Source: Pedobacter ginsenosidimutans (GTDB lineage Bacteria > Bacteroidota > Bacteroidia > Sphingobacteriales > Sphingobacteriaceae). From it: 64,000 nucleotides of DNA. The notes below the pieces were generated by a model. The model was not told where the DNA came from, made no database searches, and saw nothing but the letters and a program-made list of their open reading frames with translations. The stretch spans positions 434,001 through 498,000 of the forward strand of contig NZ_LMZQ01000003.1 in assembly GCF_001442625.1 (NCBI RefSeq), written 5' to 3'. The translations under genes and the position numbers were made by a program. Shown piece by piece: positions 44,477-53,736 of the stretch; the first letter of the stretch is position 1; each line of letters begins with the position of its first letter.

Positions 44477-45031
44477 ATGGAAGAGATCAACCCCTGGAAA
44501 ACACTAGAGAGCGAGGTAAAGTACGATAACAACTGGATCCGCTTAACCGAACATCAGGTGATTAACCCCTCTGGCGGAAAAGGAATTTATGGTACCGTTC
44601 ATTTTAAAAACCTCGCGATCGGAATCCTCCCCTTAGATGAAGATTATGATACCTGGCTTGTTGGCCAATACCGATATGCGATTAATGCCTACAGCTGGGA
44701 AATTCCCGAAGGTGGTGGTCCTTTTCACGAAGCATCGTTAGAAAGCGCCAGAAGGGAGTTATTAGAAGAAACGGGCATGAGCGCCAGAAATTGGAAAGAG
44801 ATCCAAAGAATGCACCTGTCTAACTCTGTGAGCGATGAACTGAGCATAATCTATGTTGCTACGGATCTAATTCAAGGTATTGCGATGCCTGAAGAAACGG
44901 AACAACTCGTGGTAAAAAAATTGCCATTTGGTGAGGCTTATCAAATGGTTTTGAATGGAGAGATTACCGACTCGATAAGCGTAGCTGCAATCTTAAAAGC
45001 CAAACTGATGATGTTGAATGGCGAATTGTAG
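44477..45031 (+). CDS. Nudix hydrolase
   Basis: A 184-residue Nudix protein starting MEEINPWKTLESEVKYD. The Nudix box GGGPFHEASLESARRELLEE continues with TGM (residues about 79-101). The N-terminal part and KDVYDNNWIR-like strand resemble ADP-ribose/ADP-sugar pyrophosphatases of the NudF type. A degenerate -7 box (TTATCTTG) ends 4 bases before this start, which supports it over the TTG at 44462. Confidence 0.9.
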   Translation: MEEINPWKTLESEVKYDNNWIRLTEHQVINPSGGKGIYGTVHFKNLAIGILPLDEDYDTWLVGQYRYAINAYSWEIPEGGGPFHEASLESARRELLEETGMSARNWKEIQRMHLSNSVSDELSIIYVATDLIQGIAMPEETEQLVVKKLPFGEAYQMVLNGEITDSISVAAILKAKLMMLNGEL

Positions 45032-45049
45032 AATCATATATTAAGATTC

Positions 45050-45145
45050 CGTCATTTCGAGCGCAGTGCAGCGTAGTCCAGAAATCTTTCAGTGCGTATA
45101 ATTAAATCAGTTTTAAAAATTCCTCCGCTACGGTCGGAATGACGC
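45050..45145. repeat. GTCATTTCGAGCGCAG palindrome
   Basis: Starts GTCATTTCGAGCGCAGTGCA and ends CGGTCGGAATGACG, with AGAAATCTTTCAG as the centre. It follows the Nudix gene by about 20 bases. Confidence 0.7.
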
Positions 45146-45232
45146 TCAGCAAATATATTCTAGTTTAAGATTTATTCAATCTACCTTACGCCTAATTATA
45201 ATCACGGTAATTAAACCAGAATAATTTATTAT

Positions 45233-45240
45233 TATCTTTG
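45233..45240 (+). promoter_or_regulatory. -7 box TATCTTTG upstream of acyltransferase
   Basis: Ends 20 bases before the ATG at 45261. Confidence 0.5.
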
Positions 45241-45260
45241 CCACCTATTAAATCAACCAG

Positions 45261-46019
45261 ATGAGCAAGCTTTTTGGATATATTTTAAGCCCTATTTTTT
45301 ATATCTTCTTTGGATTAACACTTTGTATCTTCCATCCTATACAATGGATTTGCTATAAGCTTTTTGGCTATAAAGCACATAAGGTTTCGGTAGATATCCT
45401 TAATTTTTTTCTCACCTATTGCCAGATCTTTCTATTCAACTCGATCAGCTTTAAAAACGAATATGATTTGCCAACCGATAGACCAATCATTTTTGCAGCA
45501 AACCACCAGAGTATGTACGATATCCCTTCGTTAATTTGGTTTTTAAGGAAACATAGTGCAAAATTTATCTCTAAAATTGAGCTTACCAAAGGTATTCCAT
45601 CCATATCCATTAACCTGCGTTTAGGCGGTGGGGCAAACATTAACCGAAAAGATAACAAACAGGCCATTTCCGAAATCATCAAACTTGGTCGTAGGATGAA
45701 AGAAAACAATTGGAGCACTGTTATTTTCCCGGAGGGAACCCGGGCGAAAGACGGTCAGTTGAAAACATTCCAATTTGGAGGTATCGCTACCATATTAAAA
45801 GTAGTACCCAATGCTTTGGTCGTTCCGGTGGCGATAGAAAATTCGTGGAAAATTGTTCGCTTTGGCATGTTTCCACTAACTACTGGCAATGCGCTAAAAT
45901 GGACGGTTTTAAAACCGATAGAACCAGGGGTAAAAACGCCAAATGATATCACGCTAGAAGTAGAAAACGAAATCAGGAAAGTTTTAGGTCAACCAATGGC
46001 TCAGGCTGCTGTTTTATAG
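45261..46019 (+). CDS. 1-acyl-sn-glycerol-3-phosphate acyltransferase (PlsC-like)
   Basis: A 252-residue membrane-associated acyltransferase. The NHQSMYD motif (catalytic His and Asp at about 80-86) and FPEGTRAKDG near 155 are the two conserved acyltransferase blocks, and one hydrophobic N-terminal stretch (about 10-30) anchors the protein. It makes phosphatidic acid by acylating lysophosphatidic acid. No partner gene is adjacent. Confidence 0.93.
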   Translation: MSKLFGYILSPIFYIFFGLTLCIFHPIQWICYKLFGYKAHKVSVDILNFFLTYCQIFLFNSISFKNEYDLPTDRPIIFAANHQSMYDIPSLIWFLRKHSAKFISKIELTKGIPSISINLRLGGGANINRKDNKQAISEIIKLGRRMKENNWSTVIFPEGTRAKDGQLKTFQFGGIATILKVVPNALVVPVAIENSWKIVRFGMFPLTTGNALKWTVLKPIEPGVKTPNDITLEVENEIRKVLGQPMAQAAVL

Positions 46020-46342
46020 TTCTACATTTTATTATCTCCAAGCCCTTAGACTACTTCTATCCACAAGCCTTTAATTATAAACCCGATAGAAGTGGGTGCC
46101 GATTCTTCATCGGCCGGAACGAATAGCGGGGCTGCAATATCCGATGAAATACTGACATTCATTTCCAAAACCAAAAAACCCTGCAAACATCGTTAATATT
46201 GATTTTTATCCATTAAATTAACCATCAAAACAACAAATCAAGGAGATATTCCGCGATCCTTGTGTTCCTAGCTTGAATGGGGTATGGCAAAAAAGATTAA
46301 TCGTTTGAACAGGTAAGTACTAAACGTGAGCCACCAGCCGCC
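46020..46342. other. Gap with a repeat-like element
   Basis: No gene. The stretch 46076-46190 resembles the middle part of the block at 31529 (AAACCCGAT, then GCGGGGCTGCAATATCC, then TTTCCAAAACCAAAAAACC). Confidence 0.5.
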
Positions 46343-47092
46343 CTAAATGTTCTTATTTCCGATCACCCTGAAAAATTCATCACGGTAGGTATCGCCAACA
46401 GGGATAATCTTCTGATTGATGGTAATGCGGCTACGCTCGATACTTTCAATTTTATCAACAGCCACAATATAAGATTTGTGCACCCTGATAAACTGACCTT
46501 GAGGTAAAGCTTCTTCCATCTTCTTCATACTCTGTAGCGTAATTACACGCTCATCTTTCGTAAAGATCGAGATGTAATCTTTTAAACCTTCGATGAATAA
46601 AATATTGTGCAGATAGATTTTTTGGATCTTATGTTCCGTTTTTACAAAAATATAATCCTGAACAGGATTTGGCGAACCAGAAAATGGTGCAGGCGTAACG
46701 ATGGGCTGAGCCACACTTGCAGGAGCTTCAACCGGTTTTACCTGATTATGTACTTTTTCTACCGCTTTATAAAAACGGTCGAATGCAATTGGCTTTAACA
46801 GGTAATCCGAAACATTTAGGTCGTAACTTTCTAAAGCATACTGTGGGTAAGCGGTAGTTAATATGTAGTGACATTTATTGCCGGCAATTTTTAAAAACTG
46901 GATTCCGGTTAGCTCAGGCATCTGGATATCTAGAAATACAAGATCAATCCCTCCGCCCTGAACAATCTGCAAGGCTTCAATAGGGTTTTCGCATCTTTTA
47001 ACCATGGTTAAAAAAGGCACTTTCGAAATATAATCCTGTAAAATATCAAGCGCTAAAGGCTCATCATCAACAACAATACAGTTTAAGTTCAT
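46343..47092 (-). CDS. LytTR-type response regulator
   Basis: A 249-residue regulator. Residues 1-120 are a receiver (phospho-Asp in LVFLDIQMPEL, and the TTAYPQYALES region), and residues 145-249 a LytTR DNA-binding domain (YIFVKTEHKIQKI, FIRVHKSYIVAV). LytTR domains bind direct repeats upstream of targets. The histidine kinase gene lies 55 bases upstream on the same strand, so they are a cognate pair. Confidence 0.95.
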   Translation of the reverse strand: MNLNCIVVDDEPLALDILQDYISKVPFLTMVKRCENPIEALQIVQGGGIDLVFLDIQMPELTGIQFLKIAGNKCHYILTTAYPQYALESYDLNVSDYLLKPIAFDRFYKAVEKVHNQVKPVEAPASVAQPIVTPAPFSGSPNPVQDYIFVKTEHKIQKIYLHNILFIEGLKDYISIFTKDERVITLQSMKKMEEALPQGQFIRVHKSYIVAVDKIESIERSRITINQKIIPVGDTYRDEFFRVIGNKNI

Positions 47093-47147
47093 TTTTGGTT
47101 ATTATTTTAATTAATGATTTTTATCCGGTTTATGTTTGGTTGTCGGA

Positions 47148-48173
47148 TTATATGTCAATCATCAGTTCACAGGTATAATGAGTAGCCGAATTTACAACAT
47201 TTAATTTATATCTATCAGGGTAAACCAATTGTAACCGTCGTTCTACATTGGTTAAACCAACGCCTCCCTGCGCATCTTTATTCTGTTGGTTCTTTTTATT
47301 GACTACACTAAAATGCAAAATTTTCTGGTTGGCAATGATATTAATTTTTACAGGTTCGGCCGGATCGGTTACTACACCATGCTTAAATGCATTTTCTACA
47401 AATGAAATCAACATTAAAGGAACGATTTTCTGATTATCAATTTCGCCGTTTAAAGTAAGCTCTATATAGGCGCCATCTTTAAACCTTATTTTTTGTAATT
47501 CGATATAACTGGTTAAATAGTCTACTTCCTTGCTTAGTGCAACAGTTGGCGTATTACTCTCGTAAATCATGTAGCGCATAATCTCCGAAAGTTTCATAAT
47601 GGCATCAGCTGTTTTGTCCGATTTCTGATAGGCCAGTGAATAGATGTTATTAAGCGAATTAAAAAGAAAATGAGGGTTTAACTGCGATTTTAAAAACTGG
47701 AGTTCCATTTCACGGCGTTCACTTTCTAAATTCCGCTGGATCCTTTCACTTCCAAACCAGTCAATTGTAAATTTAATGATGCAGCTACTAATCATGAAAA
47801 AGCCGCCAATAAAAGCCTTACCTGCAAAATATTCATTTACATTATATTCTGCTTTTTCGCCTCTTACCATCATCATATCTGCTGGATTTAAAACGGCAAT
47901 AACTGTTTTAATTAAAGCTGCAACTGCAATCATCAGAAAAAAAGCGAGAACATAAAGCCAATACTTTTTTCTTCTCTTAATAAGTTCAGGGATTAAAAAA
48001 ATGTAGTTTATATAGAAAAGGGAAACATTCAGGATTCCAAATAGCCCAAATGAAATTAATTCTCGTTTTACCGTTATTTGCGAACCAGTTGTTACTACAA
48101 TAACAACAGCTGCTACCAATATTATTGCCCAGAAAATGCTGTGCAATATTAAAGCTCCCTTACCTTCTTTCAT
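47148..48173 (-). CDS. LytS-type sensor histidine kinase
   Basis: A 341-residue kinase with four hydrophobic N-terminal segments (about 12-30, 40-60, 75-95, 110-132) forming the sensor. The catalytic part is of the His_kinase type (PF06580): QLNPHFLFNSLNNI is the H-box near residue 168, and SFVENAFKHG is the N-box. No extracytoplasmic ligand domain is seen, so it probably senses a membrane-level signal. It is paired with the LytTR regulator and divergent from the small-protein/ABC exporter cluster. Confidence 0.92.
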   Translation of the reverse strand: MKEGKGALILHSIFWAIILVAAVVIVVTTGSQITVKRELISFGLFGILNVSLFYINYIFLIPELIKRRKKYWLYVLAFFLMIAVAALIKTVIAVLNPADMMMVRGEKAEYNVNEYFAGKAFIGGFFMISSCIIKFTIDWFGSERIQRNLESERREMELQFLKSQLNPHFLFNSLNNIYSLAYQKSDKTADAIMKLSEIMRYMIYESNTPTVALSKEVDYLTSYIELQKIRFKDGAYIELTLNGEIDNQKIVPLMLISFVENAFKHGVVTDPAEPVKINIIANQKILHFSVVNKKNQQNKDAQGGVGLTNVERRLQLVYPDRYKLNVVNSATHYTCELMIDI

Positions 48174-48435
48174 TTACAAGTTGTTTAACAATAAAAAGCA
48201 GTTAACCAGCATATTTTAGTACTGCTATTTTCATGCATCCAAAATAAATAAAGTTTTATCGATTTACTTACACAATCTACCAACGGGCATTTTTTTTCTA
48301 CCAACGGCCCAATAGGCAAATTTTATCGACAAACGCCAAAAATGTCTGTTGATCTAGAATCTTGAACACTTGGTATAATAGATTTTAGCAGGTTGTTTTT
48401 CTTGAGTTTCTTTGAATCATCAAAACGAAAACAAA

Positions 48436-48693
48436 ATGAAAACATCATCAGCAATCAACTTAAAAAATCAAACAGTAATTACTGATGGTATTTTCGCAAC
48501 CGCTCAAATAAAACTATCGATCATGAAAAAGTTATCAAACACATCACCATTTTTACTTTTATTATTACCTGTATTTATGATGATTATTTTAACACTTACG
48601 GTTAACACCAATCAGAATGATGCAGAAATAGTTGTAAAACCTACAAAAACATCTGGTTCTATTGTGAAACAGGCAACTGCTATTTTCAAATAG
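48436..48693 (+). CDS. Small single-pass membrane protein
   Basis: An 85-residue protein (starting MKTSSAINLKNQ). It has one hydrophobic segment (SPFLLLLLPVFMMIILTLTV, about 42-61), a basic stretch before it and a short polar tail of about 24 residues. No motif is recognised. It lies 5 bases before the ABC ATPase start, so it belongs to the transporter operon. It could be an exported peptide substrate, a leader or a transporter accessory protein. An in-frame methionine 8 codons upstream is possible. Confidence 0.55.
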   Translation: MKTSSAINLKNQTVITDGIFATAQIKLSIMKKLSNTSPFLLLLLPVFMMIILTLTVNTNQNDAEIVVKPTKTSGSIVKQATAIFK

Positions 48694-48698
48694 AAACA

Positions 48699-49607
48699 AT
48701 GGGTAATTACGCTATCGAAACAGTAGGTTTAAACTTTAACTTCGGCAACCAGGCTATTGTAAAAGATCTCTCATTACAAGTACCAAAAGGCAGCATTTAT
48801 GGTTTCTTAGGCCCAAATGGAGCTGGAAAAACAACCACCATAAAAATCTTGCTTAACCTGCTCAAATCACCGTCCGACCAGGTTTTTATATTCGGTAAAG
48901 AAATAAACAGTAATCGCATTGCTACCCTTAAACGCATAGGCGCTCTAGTAGAACAGCCAGCCATTTATGGGCATTTAACAGGAAAAGAAAACCTCGTTAA
49001 CCGCTGTATTCTGTTAGGCATAAAAAAATCAAAAGCTGATGAAATGCTGTCGCTGGTAGGTTTGGCAGAAGCAGCAAACAAAAAAGCCAATAAATATTCA
49101 TTAGGCATGAAACAACGGCTAGGCATTGCGCAGGCACTAATTTCAGACCCGGAATTACTCCTGCTGGATGAGCCTACAAATGGCTTAGATCCAAATGGCA
49201 TTATTGAGGTGCGGAACCTTATGATCGATTTAGCCACAAAACACCAAAAAACAATATTGGTTTCAAGCCACTTATTGGCAGAAATAGAAAGAACAGCAAC
49301 CCATGTTGGCATTATAAACAAAGGTCAATTATTATTTCAGGGCACTATTAACGAACTTCATTTACTGAGCAAACCTGTTCTCGAAATTGAAGTCGACAAG
49401 ATCGAAAGCGCAAGTTCTCTTTTAACAAAGTCGGGTTATGAAATTATGGCAAAAACCGATAGGATAATTACCATACCCTTTACTTCCTCACAAAAAAGTG
49501 GAGAATTAAATACATTACTTATCCAAAATGGTTTTACGGTGAGCAGTCTTTATCAGCAACGAAAAGACCTCGAAAATTTATTCCTTGATATTACCAAAAC
49601 AAACTAA
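48699..49607 (+). CDS. ABC transporter ATP-binding protein
   Basis: A 302-residue ATPase with Walker A GPNGAGKTTT near 38, Q-loop, signature LGMKQRLGIAQAL and Walker B LLLLDEPTNG. The C-terminal 80 residues form the accessory domain found in drug/lantibiotic-type exporters (BcrA/MutF class). It is followed by the permease after one base. The likely substrate is a hydrophobic or antimicrobial compound. Probably regulated by the divergent LytS/LytTR pair. Confidence 0.92.
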   Translation: MGNYAIETVGLNFNFGNQAIVKDLSLQVPKGSIYGFLGPNGAGKTTTIKILLNLLKSPSDQVFIFGKEINSNRIATLKRIGALVEQPAIYGHLTGKENLVNRCILLGIKKSKADEMLSLVGLAEAANKKANKYSLGMKQRLGIAQALISDPELLLLDEPTNGLDPNGIIEVRNLMIDLATKHQKTILVSSHLLAEIERTATHVGIINKGQLLFQGTINELHLLSKPVLEIEVDKIESASSLLTKSGYEIMAKTDRIITIPFTSSQKSGELNTLLIQNGFTVSSLYQQRKDLENLFLDITKTN

Positions 49608-49608
49608 C

Positions 49609-50406
49609 ATGCACGCTCTTTATATTTCTTTAATATCAGAATTTTATAAATCCAGAAAAACCTTAGCTTTCTGGGCGGCCATATTATTACCAGTTATTAT
49701 TTGCGGATTAATCAGCTTTGGTTTTTATTCCGACGCTGAGAAAATCATCGCCAACCATTATCCTCCAATGATATTATGGGCACATTACAGTGGTGCAGCG
49801 CTCGGCGTAATGGGATTTTTGATAATGCCCTTCTATGTTATATTCATGGCCTTTTCGGTCAATAATATCGAACATAAAAACGATACCTGGAAAATGTTAT
49901 TTGCCCAGCCTTTAAATAAATTCTCAATTTATGCGGCAAAATACCTGTATGCTGTGTTGTTAATATTTATCTGCTTATTCTTATTTGCTACACTTACCTA
50001 CGCCTTTGGTCACTTGTTACAGGCATTGGTGCCTAAGTTTAATTTTAATCAATACAATCCTTTAAATATTCTAGTTAACTCTTACGCCAAATTATTCTTA
50101 TCATCTTTAGGCATTTTATCGCTACAGTTTATATTAAGCTTGCTATGGAGCGATTTTCTTAAGCCAATGGGCATTGGCTTTGTTGGCACCATTATGGGCA
50201 TCATTACGGCAAATGTGGGTTGGAAATATGCTTACCTGATCCCCTATTCATTACCTGCTTTGTCTTTAAAATTGACCAGGATAAAAAAAGGAGGCGATCC
50301 GCTGGATTTCCCGGTTTTTACCCAGGAAATATGGATAAGTTTGATCTATGCTGTTATTCTTTTTATTATCGGCTATTTTATTGTCACCAAAAAGAGTATA
50401 AAATAG
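49609..50406 (+). CDS. ABC-2 type transporter permease
   Basis: A 265-residue permease starting MHALYISLISEFYKSRKTL, six to seven hydrophobic segments, with an N-terminal coupling segment (EFYKSRK) typical of lantibiotic-immunity permeases (EpiG/MutE class). The start is placed one base after the ATPase stop; a longer in-frame start overlaps that gene. It forms the export pair with the preceding ATPase. Confidence 0.85.
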   Translation: MHALYISLISEFYKSRKTLAFWAAILLPVIICGLISFGFYSDAEKIIANHYPPMILWAHYSGAALGVMGFLIMPFYVIFMAFSVNNIEHKNDTWKMLFAQPLNKFSIYAAKYLYAVLLIFICLFLFATLTYAFGHLLQALVPKFNFNQYNPLNILVNSYAKLFLSSLGILSLQFILSLLWSDFLKPMGIGFVGTIMGIITANVGWKYAYLIPYSLPALSLKLTRIKKGGDPLDFPVFTQEIWISLIYAVILFIIGYFIVTKKSIK

Positions 50407-50525
50407 TTTCAATCTGTAAATTTTAGGCCCTAAGAATGTGCTCATGTAAAAATCTCATTGGATAATAATTTAAAGTGGTTTAAAGTGTATTTTAGACTAA
50501 AATCAACCACCAAATTATTCATAAA

Positions 50526-52094
50526 ATGATCAAAAAATTTACAATCACAGCATTGGCCTTTGGCTTGTGCTTTTCAGCTTTTGCACAAGATTCTCCTGAT
50601 GCAGCTGTAGTACAAAAAATAAGAAAGGAAGGTTTGGAAAATTCGAAGGCGATGGATATTGCTTTTAATTTAACAGATGTAAGCGGTCCACGTTTATCAA
50701 ACTCTCCGGGATTAAAAAAAGCACAGGATTGGGCTGTGAAGCAACTAACCGATTGGGGATTAAAAAATGTACACCTTGAAGCCTGGGGAACTTTCGGTAA
50801 AGGCTGGCAGATTGATAAATACTATGCCGCCACCACAATCCCTTATTATCATGCCATTATTGCCTCTCCTAAAGCATGGACACCTGGTACAAATGGCCCG
50901 ATCAAATCGGAGGTCATTTTAATCAAGGCTGATAGTGTTTCCGATTTAGCAAAATATAAAGGCAAATTGGCCGGAAAAATCATTATGATGGATCAGGGTA
51001 CCCCATTAACAAGTGGCATTAAGCCTGATTTTTTACGCTATGCCGATACTACCCTGGCACAGATGGCCGCGGCAAAACCACAGGCCGCAGGCCCAAGGCG
51101 GCGCCCAACCGGCGGACCAATTGCTGATAGAATGGCTCAGATGATGAAAATGCGTGAAATCCGTGCGGCAATGAATGCCATGTTGGTAGAAGAAAAAGTA
51201 GGTTTAATTTTAACTTATGCCCGCGGCGGACAAGGGACATTTTTCACCAGTAACGGCGCTTCGTATGCTTTAGATGCAAAACCCGTATCGCCTGAACTTG
51301 AAGTTGCAGCAGAAGATTTCTTGCATATACTGCGTCTTTTACGTGCTGGCAAGCCTGTAGAAGTTGAGGCTGACATCAAAACCTCTTTTTACGACCAGGA
51401 TCCACAAGGATATAATGTAATTGCCGAAATACCTGGGACGGATAAAAAACTAAAAGACGAAGTGGTAATGATTGGCGGACACTTCGATTCGTGGCATGCG
51501 GCAACGGGCGCTACAGATAATGCAGCAGGTTCTACCGTAATGATGGAAGCCATGCGTATTTTAAAAGCAATAGATTTTAAACCAAAACGCACCATTCGTA
51601 TTGCACTTTGGAGCTCAGAAGAGCAAGGTTTATTTGGATCAAGAGGTTATGTGGCAAAACATTTTGGCGACCCGAAAACTATGGTATTAACACCAGATCA
51701 AAAAAAAATATCAGCTTATTACAACCTCGATAATGGAACAGGGAAAATCCGCGGTGTTTATTTACAGGGCAATGCAGCGGCTGGTCCTATTTTTCAAAGT
51801 TGGTTAACACCTTTTAACGATCTTGGCGCAACCACCATCACCATCAATAACACAGGTGGTACCGACCACCAGGCCTTTGATGCTGTAGGCATCCCAGGTT
51901 TCCAGTTTATTCAGGATCCTGCCGATTACAATACCCGTACCCACCATAGCAATATGGATACTTATGATAGGCTTGTTGAGGATGATTTAAAACAGGCGGC
52001 AACCATCATCGCTTCTTTTGTTTACAATACTTCGCAGCGTGAGGCACAGATCCCAAGAAAAGAACTACCTGCTCCACAACCCGCGAGACCTTAA
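50526..52094 (+). CDS. M28 family exopeptidase, exported
   Basis: A 522-residue exported metallopeptidase. A signal peptide (residues 1-20, ending SAFAQ) is followed by a PA-like insertion domain and the M28 core. Zinc ligands are visible in GGHFDSWHAATGATDNAAG near 315-330 (His and Asp) and in WSSEEQGLFGSRGY (Glu). The C-terminal block has TDHQAFDAVGIPGF with the last ligand. It probably cleaves N-terminal residues from peptides outside the cytoplasm. Its C terminus is proline-rich (PQPARP). Confidence 0.93.
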   Translation: MIKKFTITALAFGLCFSAFAQDSPDAAVVQKIRKEGLENSKAMDIAFNLTDVSGPRLSNSPGLKKAQDWAVKQLTDWGLKNVHLEAWGTFGKGWQIDKYYAATTIPYYHAIIASPKAWTPGTNGPIKSEVILIKADSVSDLAKYKGKLAGKIIMMDQGTPLTSGIKPDFLRYADTTLAQMAAAKPQAAGPRRRPTGGPIADRMAQMMKMREIRAAMNAMLVEEKVGLILTYARGGQGTFFTSNGASYALDAKPVSPELEVAAEDFLHILRLLRAGKPVEVEADIKTSFYDQDPQGYNVIAEIPGTDKKLKDEVVMIGGHFDSWHAATGATDNAAGSTVMMEAMRILKAIDFKPKRTIRIALWSSEEQGLFGSRGYVAKHFGDPKTMVLTPDQKKISAYYNLDNGTGKIRGVYLQGNAAAGPIFQSWLTPFNDLGATTITINNTGGTDHQAFDAVGIPGFQFIQDPADYNTRTHHSNMDTYDRLVEDDLKQAATIIASFVYNTSQREAQIPRKELPAPQPARP

Positions 52095-52116
52095 ACTAAA
52101 ATATAATGTATAAACA

Positions 52117-52158
52117 AAAGCCTGCTGATTTGACTTTAGTATCAAATAGCAGGCTTTG
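52117..52158 (+). terminator. Hairpin terminator after the M28 gene
   Basis: AAAGCCTGCT and AGCAGGCTTT form a 10-base stem with a loop of 21 bases, about 22 bases after the stop. The T-run is short. Confidence 0.65.
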
Positions 52159-52193
52159 CTGTTTAGAATGAGAGGTTATGCGTATTTTAACCC

Positions 52194-52424
52194 TTATAAG
52201 GATAATATTCTTTCTTTAAAGGCCCAAACAATTAATTGATAAGAATTTTTAAGATCGAGCTTTCTTACCATATTTCTTCGGTGCGTATTAACGGTATGCT
52301 CGCTGATAAAAAGCATTTCGCCAATTTCTTTACTGTTGTACCCCATCGATAACAGGTGTACAATTTCAACTTCCCTTTCGCTGATCGAACTGTGATTTTC
52401 CCGTAGCAGGATATTGTTTATCAT
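52194..52424 (-). CDS. Solo LuxR-type DNA-binding protein
   Basis: A 76-residue protein that is only a GerE/LuxR helix-turn-helix domain: ISEREVEIVHLLSMGYNSKE, then IGEMLFISEHTVNTHR. There is no receiver or ligand domain. It is convergent with the M28 gene and divergent from the two-component operon that begins 292 bases away. Such short solo regulators are common in Bacteroidota; the signal is unknown. Confidence 0.88.
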   Translation of the reverse strand: MINNILLRENHSSISEREVEIVHLLSMGYNSKEIGEMLFISEHTVNTHRRNMVRKLDLKNSYQLIVWAFKERILSL

Positions 52425-52716
52425 TTTTGAAAGAATTAAATGGTTTAACGTTTCTATAATTAAGCTTTATTAAAAAATTAGACTTATTTTAAAATAAGTT
52501 CAAAATATTTGTTTTAATAGGGCCCACGGCATTCATCGTTTACAATCACAAATTATTCAACTGTTATTGTATACCAAAAGTAGTGGTACGTCGCAATTCG
52601 GCGTTAGCGCAAAACGCCTTAAATGAAAGGGTATTTTTACGGTATTTTAATTGCAAATACCTCTTGCCGGAACCCTTATTATTATCGATTTTTAGAGAAA
52701 ATCAAACAATAAATTT

Positions 52717-53085
52717 ATGAGTCAAAAATTAAATTCGGAACCTATCGATAAGAAGGTTGCGCAGGCCATGGTTAATGCCTATGCTGTAGAAGCAAGAAAA
52801 TTTCCACAATCCTTCACCAAAGCGGTATGGTTTCCGGCAGAACAGATCCTGGAAATCGCAAAATTAATGAGCGAAGGAAAATATGATGGGTTAAGACTTT
52901 ATTTTGCGCAATATACCGACGTTTTACCTGAAGGCGTAAAAAATGGATATGCAGGTAAAAATACTTTATTACTGGTTCCTACAACTGCATGCGAAAGCAA
53001 TGATGACGAACATCAGGATAATCTTGACGATATTGGAAACAGAGGCCAAGGCTGTCCAGATTTTTGTAACGGAACGAGTTTATAA
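52717..53085 (+). CDS. Unknown protein with Cys-rich C terminus
   Basis: A 122-residue soluble protein without leader peptide. The N-terminal 95 residues look helical (FTKAVWFPAEQILEIAKLMS), and the C terminus has three cysteines (ACESNDDEHQD, then GCPDFCNG), possibly a metal site. No known domain recognised. It is the first of a four-gene operon with a membrane protein and a two-component system. Confidence 0.6.
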   Translation: MSQKLNSEPIDKKVAQAMVNAYAVEARKFPQSFTKAVWFPAEQILEIAKLMSEGKYDGLRLYFAQYTDVLPEGVKNGYAGKNTLLLVPTTACESNDDEHQDNLDDIGNRGQGCPDFCNGTSL

Positions 53086-53088
53086 ACA

Positions 53089-53736
53089 ATGAGGTACTTA
53101 TCTCCCATATTTATAGCAGAGGTTATCTGCTTAATAGCGGCCATCACCATAATATGGAAAGATAAATATGCTTTTGGAAAAGTAATTACCTGCTATCTAA
53201 CCATTGCACTTGTTACTGAAGAAGCCGCTGCTTATCTGGCAATAAGGGGCATACACAATTTATGGCTTTTTAACATTTTCATATTTTTTGAAATCGGTGC
53301 GATATTGTATGGCCTTTACCATTGCTTAAAAGAGTATATCAATCCCAAACCTATATTTATTATAGGTGCGGGTATTGTGTACCCGATATACTTTAGCTTT
53401 TTCATCAACCATCCCTTTGCCGATTTAAACACGATTACAATTACTGTAATGTCAGTCGTTTTCACACTTTATTGCCTGTATTATTATTATTTGCTGTTAA
53501 AAGATGAAAACTTTATCGAGATTAAAACTCATCCCCAGTTTTGGTGGGTAACAGGCGTTCTATTTTATTACTTCGGTAGCACCATGTCGAACATCTTTGA
53601 TGGATTGTTTACCGTTAAGATTATAGGTCATGTTACTTTAAGATACTGTATTTATATCGTATTAAACCTTATTTTATATAGCTTTTGGCTATATTCCTTT
53701 ATATGCAGAATGAAACAACAAAAATTGCAATCTTAG
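53089..53736 (+). CDS. Unknown seven-pass membrane protein
   Basis: A 215-residue integral membrane protein with about seven hydrophobic segments and short loops, several with aromatic and His/Tyr residues (YGLYHCLKEYI, PQFWWVTGVLFYY). It resembles no transporter I can name, and the layout of short loops with seven helices suggests a sensory or ligand-binding membrane protein. It overlaps the histidine kinase by 34 bases, so tight translational coupling is likely. Confidence 0.65.
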   Translation: MRYLSPIFIAEVICLIAAITIIWKDKYAFGKVITCYLTIALVTEEAAAYLAIRGIHNLWLFNIFIFFEIGAILYGLYHCLKEYINPKPIFIIGAGIVYPIYFSFFINHPFADLNTITITVMSVVFTLYCLYYYYLLLKDENFIEIKTHPQFWWVTGVLFYYFGSTMSNIFDGLFTVKIIGHVTLRYCIYIVLNLILYSFWLYSFICRMKQQKLQS

